From NCBI RefSeq assembly GCF_963676685.1, contig NC_092345.1, positions 51,643,527-51,707,526 of the forward strand: 64,000 nt of DNA, written 5' to 3'. The notes under the pieces were generated by a model, which worked only from the letters and a program-made list of their open reading frames with translations, did not search any database and had not been told where the DNA came from. Below, in pieces: positions 58,101-64,000 of this stretch. The position numbers and the translations under genes are program-made. The stretch's first letter is position 1. Each line of letters starts with the position of its first letter. Source of the DNA: Mytilus edulis. Lineage: Eukaryota > Mollusca > Bivalvia > Mytilida > Mytilidae.

Positions 58101-59360
58101 TTAACCGCACAATCAGCAGTAAGCATACACTACAAACTGCTCAGAGTCTGAATTGACCAGTTTTTGTGCTCGACCAGTAAAATCGAGCACACATTTTACT
58201 CGACTAGTCTCGACATTGTCTCGACTGTACTTAACTGTACTTTAGTGTACTCGACTATGTCTCGACTTTACTTAAATAGTCTGATTCAGTACTTGATGAT
58301 CTTTGTGTAGTCTGAAATGGTCTTGACCAATGCTCGACCTGTCTCGACCTGTCTCGACCTGTCTCGACCTGTCTTGACTAGTCTCGACCTGTCTCGACTA
58401 GTCTTGACCTTCACATTTAGTTTTGACTGGTGTTAATCAGCCCATCTAACTAAATTAAATATTGATTTTACAAAATTCAAGCTTATTAGGTAGTTTATTT
58501 TATTGCTGTGAAATGAAAGAATTTAATTTTACAATAGGTAAAAATTAAAATTATTATATAAATTCAGATAGGCATCTTTAATTTTTTTTATAACTTTTTC
58601 AAATCAACTTGGATTTTCATCAAACTATGTAGCTATCTTAGATATATATATTAAGCTTACTAAATCCCAGGTCATTTTATTTTTTCTTGTATTGCTGTCA
58701 AATTCAAGAATTAAATTAATCTATTTATTTTTATCTATTTGTGTTACTAAGGAAGCTACCATTTAATTTCTAAATGTTCAATGACTAACAAAAGTCTTAC
58801 CACGCCTTTAAGAAGGTTGATCTTGAAAATAAAGTCCCTTTGAACTGGTCTTTAAATAAGGATTTCTGTGTATCGAAATCTTTAAGCTGAACACTTTGAA
58901 CCTCTCCATCCACTCCTAAAACCTGAAATATTCAAATTAGTCAACGAAATGTATTGCTTGACCCTTATAGGTGTAATTTTGCAATAAAGATTAGTATTAA
59001 CAAAAACCATAAAGCCTTGAACCTGATCGCGTTCAGTTATATTTAGAAAAAAATATATGCTTTGCGAATTGATGTATATCATGTATTTAAAATCTAGGAC
59101 GCAATTACATCGGACATTTTAAGGGCAAACGTATTTACCCATTTCAAGGCAAATATTTGTAGTCAAATATAGTTAAAAGTACAATTGCATCAATTCCAAT
59201 TTTACAACAACATAAATGAATTAATATCTTCCTTTTCTTAAAAATTGTTTCACCTTTTAAATTTTTCTAGCTATTGTAGTTTTCAAGATTATAGGAAAAG
59301 TTAGCTTACTACCAATTTAATGCTTTGAACTCTGGTGGATAGCTTTCGCATTCGCATTTC
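55178..59360 (-). CDS. chain of small exons, unrecognised protein (or 5' part of cadherin-like gene)
   Basis: Exons in order: 59360-59310, 58922-58801, 58694-58661 (34 nt, tentative), 58010-57960, 57552-57499, 56476-56388 and 55334-55243, with compatible phases. Three are 51, 51 and 54 nt, phase 0 at both ends. They share a loose 17-18-residue pattern (EMRMRKLSTRVQSIKLV, ETEMTIELESRTLHANE, EMKIPENQINIRSLEVTN), suggesting duplicated exons. The last exon may use the donor GAAG/GTGTTT to join 53,099 in phase, or may read through to TGA at 55,180-55,178 with AATAAA 23 bases later, ending a separate gene. The C-terminal part is basic (LQSRICRRQLSKSVRST), then polar. The first exon could start translation at 59,357 (ATG) or be internal. 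Family unknown. Confidence 0.5.
55243..55334 (-). CDS. small exon: splice junction or terminal exon
   Basis: Acceptor TCTATTTTACAG; LQSRICRRQLSKSVRSTEST, TKDIEMNSAE; weak donor GTGTTT. See the exon-chain entry for the two readings. Confidence 0.55.
55656..56134. mobile_element. 479-bp inverted-repeat element (GGTGTCAGACCACCAATTA ends)
   Basis: AGGTGTCAGACCACCAATTA on the left, TAATTGGTGGTCTGACACCT on the right, exact reverse complements of 20 bases; a TATA precedes and follows. No coding capacity. Intron between exons 56,388 and 55,334. Confidence 0.88.
56135..56260 (-). repeat. mussel repeat copy, reverse orientation
   Basis: ATAGCTTGCTGCTCGGTATG at one end and GTCTCATTGGCACACATAC at the other; reverse complement of the 53,858 family, directly abutting the element at 55,656. 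Confidence 0.8.
56388..56476 (-). CDS. small exon
   Basis: DFAMNEKVMGFWKLEKKWYN and ATVLEKTKI; acceptor TTTTTTTCTCAG, donor TCAG/GTAAAC, phase 2, joining 55,334 through an Arg codon. Confidence 0.65.
56735..56910. mobile_element. one-monomer copy of the 49,822 element
   Basis: CACTATCATTTTCTATGTTC, then CGGACGAACG repeats and GCCCCTCTACTATTGTAGGT before GGGGCAT. Confidence 0.85.
56911..57498. other. intronic stretch
   Basis: A plus-strand open frame at 57,159-57,416 has no splice or domain support. Nothing else recognised. Confidence 0.45.
57499..57552 (-). CDS. 54-nt phase-0 exon
   Basis: EMKIPENQINIRSLEVTN; acceptor TTTTCAAAG, donor AAT/GTGAGT. Confidence 0.65.
57960..58010 (-). CDS. 51-nt phase-0 exon
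   Basis: ETEMTIELESRTLHANE; acceptor TTTTGATAG, donor GAG/GTAAGT. Confidence 0.65.
58140..58415. repeat. decamer repeat (CTCGACCTGT)n
   Basis: Perfect or one-base-variant decamers run from 58,333 to 58,410 (about eight units). Sparser CTCGACT/CTCGACA words extend left to 58,140. Intronic. Confidence 0.9.
58661..58694 (-). CDS. tentative 34-nt microexon
   Basis: Acceptor GAATTTGACAG, 34 bases reading NTRKNKMTWDL, donor TTA/GTAAGC. It is the only piece I found that converts the phase 2 of the exon ending at 58,801 to the phase 0 of the exon at 58,010. Supported by splice words and phase only. Confidence 0.33.
58801..58922 (-). CDS. small exon
   Basis: VLGVDGEVQSVQLKDFDTQK, SLFKDQFKGTLFSRSTFLKA; acceptor ATATTTCAG, donor CGTG/GTAAGA, phase 2. 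Confidence 0.62.
59310..59360 (-). CDS. 51-nt phase-0 exon, most 5' seen
   Basis: EMRMRKLSTRVQSIKLV; acceptor CGTTTTTAAG, donor GTA/GTAAGC. No further exon was found upstream; an ATG at 59,357 could be the start codon if the exon is not internal. Confidence 0.55.
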
Positions 59361-59633
59361 CTTAAAAACGTAAAATATTGGTAAAACTCATCCTGTTACT
59401 GATAATTTGAGTATTTGTAACTTATGTGCAAATTGCGTATTGTTGATCATTTCTTGCTACATCTATTTTAGATGTTAAAATAATTGGCTATAACGCAAAA
59501 GTCATTATTATATATCATGTATATAGTGCTATAACTAAACTTCTAGATTTGATCTTTTCGGTAATGCATATATTGCCTTCATTATTATTTTTAATGTATC
59601 TTTTATAGTAGACTATTTTGAAACAAAATGAAA

Positions 59634-60375
59634 CTAGAGGCTCTAAAGAGCCTGTGTCGCTCACCTTGGTCTATGTGAATATTAAACAAAGGAAGCAGAT
59701 GGATTCATGACAAAAATGTGTTTTGGTGATGGAAATGTGATTGTACATCTTACTTTACTGAACATTCTTGCTGCTTACAATTATCTCTATCTATAATGAA
59801 TTGGCCTAGTAGTTTCAGTGGAAAATGTTAGTAAAAATTTACAAATGGCTACTAAGGACAATAACTCCTTAGGGGGTCGATTGACCATTTCGTTCATGTT
59901 GACTTATTTGTAAATCTCACTATGCTGAACATTATTGCTGTTTACAGTTTATCTTTATCTATAATAATATTCAAGATAATAACCAAAAACAGCAAAATTT
60001 CCTTAAAATTACCAATTCAGGGGCAGCAACCCAACAAAAGATTGTCCGATTCATCTGAAAATTTCAGGGCAGATAGATCTTGTCCTGATAAACAGATTAA
60101 TTTTGCTCTAAATGCTTTGGTTTTTGAGTTATAAGCCAAAAACTGCATTTTACCCCTATGTTCTATTTTTAGTCATGGTGGCCATCTCGGTTGGTTGGCC
60201 GGGTCACCGGACACGTTTTTAAACTAGATACCCCAATGATGATTGTCGCCAAGTTTGGTTTAATTTGGCCCAGAAGATTCAGAGGAGAAGATTTTTGTAA
60301 AAGTTAACGACGACGGACGACGGACGCAAAGTGATGGGAAAAGCTCACTTGGCCCTTTGGGCCAGGTGATCTAAA
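59634..60375. mobile_element. 742-bp element with distinct terminal hairpins
   Basis: The left tip ACTAGAGGCTCTAAAGAGCC and right tip AAGCTCACTTGGCCCTTTGG each form a hairpin. Interior collinear with 44,660-45,370. A CGACGGACGACGGACG stretch precedes the right hairpin, as in other bivalve elements. No coding capacity. Confidence 0.85.
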
Positions 60376-61191
60376 AAAGAAAACCTGTTAAATTCGTCAA
60401 TTAAGAAAAATAAAATTTCTCGTTAACACATGACCAGTACTGAACCATTTCCGGTCATTATCGCACCCTGGTGGATAATGACGTTTAAAGTCTTTAACAT
60501 TTCTAAAACAATAACTGAAACCAAGCAAAATGTACTTTCTTGAAAGTGAATTTTAATGAACTGTTGAAATTATAAGATTTATTGATTACTTGTTGGTGTT
60601 TAATGCAACTTTCATCACTTTTGGCTATAATATTATAGTGGATGTCAGCTTTTGATTGCCCAAAGGCTAAAAATAATTGTCAATCAAAACTACAAAATGT
60701 ATTGAAAAATGTAATTTTAAATTAGAAAAATGTGAAATTATAAAAAAAAAATCGTTCTCATTTTTTTCTGCATTGGCATAAGCCAAGACTAAGTTAACTT
60801 AAGCTACAGTACCTTTTTAAAAAAATCCTAATCCTCCAGGTATGATATATTTTATGTTTCCCCATTCGAAACGTCCAAGCACAAGATAAAAATCACCACT
60901 GTTTAATACAATGTCCCAACTTGCCTTAATGAATATCTTACCATAGATGTAATACCCATTACATCTATGATCCTACCAATGAGTGTTTAATTAATAATAT
61001 GTTCACACTAATTTATACTTCTCACCCTAGCCTGCATGTCAATCACAGTTAAAATTTGACCCTTCTCTTGAAAACAGCCGGTATTTGACACGCCCACATC
61101 GGTCTAGATGTGTACTTTGAAATAATCGTCGATTTTATAATTCCACCATGGTTTTCCTAATTTAAAATGTGTTTTCTTTTTATTTCTTTCA
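60376..61191. other. gene-free stretch, possible promoter at its right end
   Basis: Contains the inverted pair at 60,942-60,969 and, close to 61,130, CpG-bearing text (AATCGTCGATTTTATAA) that could belong to the promoter of the plus-strand gene starting at 61,192. Confidence 0.4.
60942..60969. repeat. inverted repeat with CATAGATGTAAT arms
   Basis: 12-bp perfect arms around a 4-base loop. Same arms as 782-818 and 63,794-63,808. Confidence 0.8.
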
Positions 61192-61251
61192 ATGCTTATG
61201 ATATCCGATGCCGTATTTAGCGACAGCGAAGATGAGACAGAAAAGGGACAG
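61192..61251 (+). CDS. probable first coding exon of a plus-strand gene (partial)
   Basis: ATG opens 20 codons reading MLMISDAVFSDSEDETEKGQ, acidic like many nuclear-protein N-termini, and ends at a consensus donor (CAG/GTATGT), phase 0. An alternative start is the third codon's ATG. Coding support: high CpG content (GATGCCGTATTTAGCGACAG) and the donor. No partner exon was found before the right edge of the window. Confidence 0.5.
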
Positions 61252-61911
61252 GTATGTATAATTTTATTTCAACTTATTTTCAAATTAAAATCGTTATCAT
61301 GGCGAATGTACGCATAATATGATATGATATACACTTTATGAAAAAAAGCAATAAAGGTTACGTTCAAGTGCGTAAAACAAGTATTACCATTCCTTAAAAC
61401 CACAAAGGAATTTCCAATATTGCAAACGTGTATTTTCAGCACATTTTTCATTCCACGCATGTATCTATTTTCTCCGCGAGTGTGATAGATATATGATATA
61501 TGTACATTGTCGGAAAATATACAACTTATGTGTATGAGCATTCGAAACATGACGAAAAACTAACTTCGCCGAGCTTTTCTCAGACTCGTAGCAAGTACTT
61601 ATATGTGTTTTCTCCGAAAATAAACGTATATTATTTTTATCCTGAAATTTACACCATTCACTTGAAATTTTAGTTGTATAAAATCTAAAAAATGTGTCCC
61701 TTATTTTTCAAAGAATTTGACATGTAGCTTAACGCGGACCCCAAAAATTAACTGTTACGTAAAAAAAGGAATATCCGCATTACCGCTCGTTCAACAACAG
61801 AACATTAATTTGAACAAGTAGAAATAAAGCAACAACAAAAATATTAGTGTACCTGTTGTTTGTACAATAGTTGGCTGATTGCACTAGACAGATGCATCTT
61901 ATACTAGATAA
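61252..61911. other. intron 1 of the plus-strand gene, no feature
   Basis: No exon or repeat recognised; somewhat higher CpG content near the left end. Confidence 0.4.
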
Positions 61912-62222
61912 GGGATCCTCCATTTGTTTTTAATGGGGAGGGGGAGGGGGAGGGGGGGTGCTAGGATGAAATTTGAAAAAAATAGGCAGGACAGGAGTTT
62001 TGAGTTAAAAAAAAAAAAGGCAGGATGAGACACTTGCAAAAAAGTCAGGATGACAATTTATGTAAAAAAAGTCAGGATAAACTAAGAAAAAAAAACAGGA
62101 CCGGATAAAGTTAAAAAATAAAAAGGCAGGACAGAGATTAAAACTAAAAAAAATGCAGGACAAGATTTTTCATCCTAGCACCCCCCCCCCCCCCCCCCAT
62201 AAAAATCAAATGGTAGCTCCCT
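61912..62222. mobile_element. 311-bp inverted-repeat element with G-tract ends
   Basis: GGGATCCTCCATTTG then a 25-base G-rich tract and TGCTAGGATGAAA on the left; TTTCATCCTAGCA, a 20-base C run and CAAATGGTAGCTCCC on the right. The interior is a degenerate repeat of AGGCAGGA/AGTCAGGA plus A-runs. Confidence 0.85.
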
Positions 62223-62680
62223 AACATTTTACAAATATAACTAGACAGATGCATCCTGTTACCTCTGCACGCAGAATACATATGTATAATATGTGATTCT
62301 AGTACTGTCAACGGTACAGAACATTTTCTTTTTTTCCATTGCAATGAATAAAGACGATAGAATGTCTATGTTGTCTAAAATTGCTAAATTGCAAAAGTTA
62401 CTGACAGGGCTTTCAATAATGGCTAAAGTCATCACAAAATTATTTTGCTATCTAAGAGCATAAAACGTGTGTACATTTAGAATATATCATCTTTTAAATG
62501 CGTATATCTTAAAAAGTCAAATGTAGCACATGAAGTTGACTATAGTCCTTAAGCGTGATAAAGATATTTATTATGCTAATGTTTTTAAATTGGAAAGGTA
62601 GCAATGTTGATACGAAACTCTACTAGTACTGCCAAGCTTATGTTTGTAATGTTCATGTAACCCCGATTTAAACTTCTCAT

Positions 62681-62815
62681 GGGCGGATCCAGCCATTTTA
62701 AATAGGGGGGTTCATGACCCACGACAAAAAAAGGGGGGGGGGGGTCCAACTACATGTCCCAATTCAAATGCATTTATCGTCCAAAAAAAGGGGGTTCAAA
62801 CCTTGGATCCACCAC
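62681..62815. mobile_element. 135-bp inverted-repeat element (GGCGGATCCAG ends)
   Basis: GGGCGGATCCAG at the left and TTGGATCCACC at the right are imperfect reverse complements, with inner runs of G (GGGGGGTTCATGACC and GGGGGTTCAAACC). Confidence 0.65.
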
Positions 62816-62866
62816 TGCTTCTCTTCTCTTCTATTCTATTCTATTTATTCGATAGGACACATTTCC

Positions 62867-62911
62867 ACACATTTAAAACTTGACGGTGACACCGTCAAGT
62901 TTTAAATGTGT
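62867..62911. repeat. perfect 22-bp inverted repeat with 1-base spacer
   Basis: Arm ACACATTTAAAACTTGACGG (first 20 of 22 bases) is mirrored exactly at 62,890-62,911. Confidence 0.92.
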
Positions 62912-64000
62912 CTAATGTAATTTAATTTTGTTTTAATCTTTAATGAGGTCTTAAATTATTGATGTTATTGCATTTGTCTATCGGTTGTCCTTAATTTGCA
63001 CACAGCACACAGCAACAGTTAAAATAAAAATAAGAATGGGTATGAATAAAGGAGGAATAAAGGTAAAACAATTAGACTGCCAAAATCATCCGTGAACTAA
63101 TATAAAAAAAAAAAGGCATTGAAAATTTGGCGGGAAATCATTCTCTCTATATTTTTCATACATTTAACATTTGCACCTTTTTTCTTACAAAAACTTTTAA
63201 AAAAATAACAAGGATTTTATTAGATTTTTAAATAGAACTTTGTGTAATAACATTATGAAAATATATAAAAGTAGGGGTTAGCGGGCAAAATATTTTGGGA
63301 AAGTACATAAAAAAAAACCCAGAGGATTCCGAATATCTTGCAAAAATCATAAAAACAACATGAATAAACATCCTAAGACGCTTAAAAAACGTTTTACTCA
63401 CTTACAAACGATTTTTATGAATTAATGTATAAATACGAATAAGCATAGAGTATTACATGGTATTCATTTGTTCCGCTCTTTAACGAATGGCCAGTTTAGG
63501 TGCATGTATAATGAACCTATCTGGTTTTCCAGATTTTTGTATACTAGTATACATAATTGTTTATTTATGATTACGATAAAATAGCTTGTGTTTGTGTCAA
63601 AATATGTTTACTGTCTCAGACGCGAGATGTGGTATTGTTGTTATAATTTTTACTACAAGCTTTAACTTGAGTTTTCATCGCAGATAAAGATCAGTAATTT
63701 TACATTTACAATGATTCGTTCGTTCATTAGAAACTATATTATCTCTGACATATATCAATACAATAACTAGTAATCGACTTGTCAATTGGTTTTACCATAG
63801 ATGTAATAGTTTTACATTTTACATCATCTGAAAGGTGTATGCACTACACCACTCCTTTATTCAGCTACACAAGAAAGATCCCATGTGGTTTGATTCTTCA
63901 ACTGCCCGGAAACGTTTAATATTAAATGATATCCGTGTTATAAAATGAATGAAAGCTAGTGTATATATGAGTGGTTTACTATTTTCGACTTTAAAACTCT
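62912..64000. other. gene-free right edge
   Basis: AT-rich. A single copy of ACCATAGATGTAATA is at 63,794-63,808. A GTAAGTGAGT on the minus strand near 63,405 looks like a donor but has no exon behind it that I can support. Confidence 0.45.

Noticed and set aside
60795..60975. Minus-strand frame reading VLGRFEWGNIKYIIPGGLGF
   Set aside because: Under 60 codons, overlaps the inverted repeat at 60,942-60,969, and has no convincing donor or acceptor. It could be a repeat remnant.
63380..63450. Minus-strand donor-like GTAAGT with a short ATG frame before it
   Set aside because: Composition is AT-driven and no acceptor or partner exon could be supported.

Overview
The window is eukaryotic, AT-rich, intron-dominated and full of repeats. 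The repeat families (one family's GGTATGATTGCCAATGAGAC-type text, another's AGGCAACAGTAGTATACCGC-type text, pearl-like elements with ~160-170 bp satellite monomers, and many short elements with terminal inverted repeats) together with the gene content point to a bivalve mollusc, most likely a mussel of the genus Mytilus. The genus is inferred by recognising repeats, not from a database search. No bacterial, viral or organellar genes, CRISPR arrays, rRNAs or tRNAs were seen.

Layout. (1) 1-200: the last coding exon of a plus-strand gene that lies mostly left of the window. (2) About 985-10,826, minus strand: two large disordered exons (10,826-10,488 and 5,617-4,774) of an unrecognised protein, and at 1,723-1,534 a terminal exon with a transmembrane segment that may or may not belong to the same gene. 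(3) 11,351-40,975, plus strand: a complete XPR1 phosphate exporter gene (SPX plus EXS domains). I rebuilt it as 16 exons with every splice phase matching, giving 700 codons. It starts head-to-head with the minus-strand gene across a 524-bp shared upstream region. (4) 41,000-45,800: duplicated XPR1 3'-flanking sequence, a 5'-truncated non-LTR retrotransposon and dispersed repeats. (5) 45,859-53,099, minus strand: exons of a cadherin-like protein. Further upstream, 55,178-59,360 holds a chain of small exons that either belong to the same gene or form the end of a separate upstream gene; the sequence supports both readings. (6) 61,192-61,251, plus strand: a probable first coding exon of a gene running off the right edge.

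The genes do not form one pathway. XPR1 is the only protein named with confidence: it exports inorganic phosphate through the EXS membrane domain under control of inositol pyrophosphates sensed by SPX. Points of note in XPR1 are two GC-AG introns, a 33-nt frame-preserving microexon and an alternative last exon. Repeats explain most of the rest: a 4.39-kb long-inverted-repeat element with a 5-bp target duplication, several TTAA-bounded short elements, nested foldbacks, three perfect palindromes with 21-22-bp arms, and a minisatellite built on a kappa-B-like palindrome.
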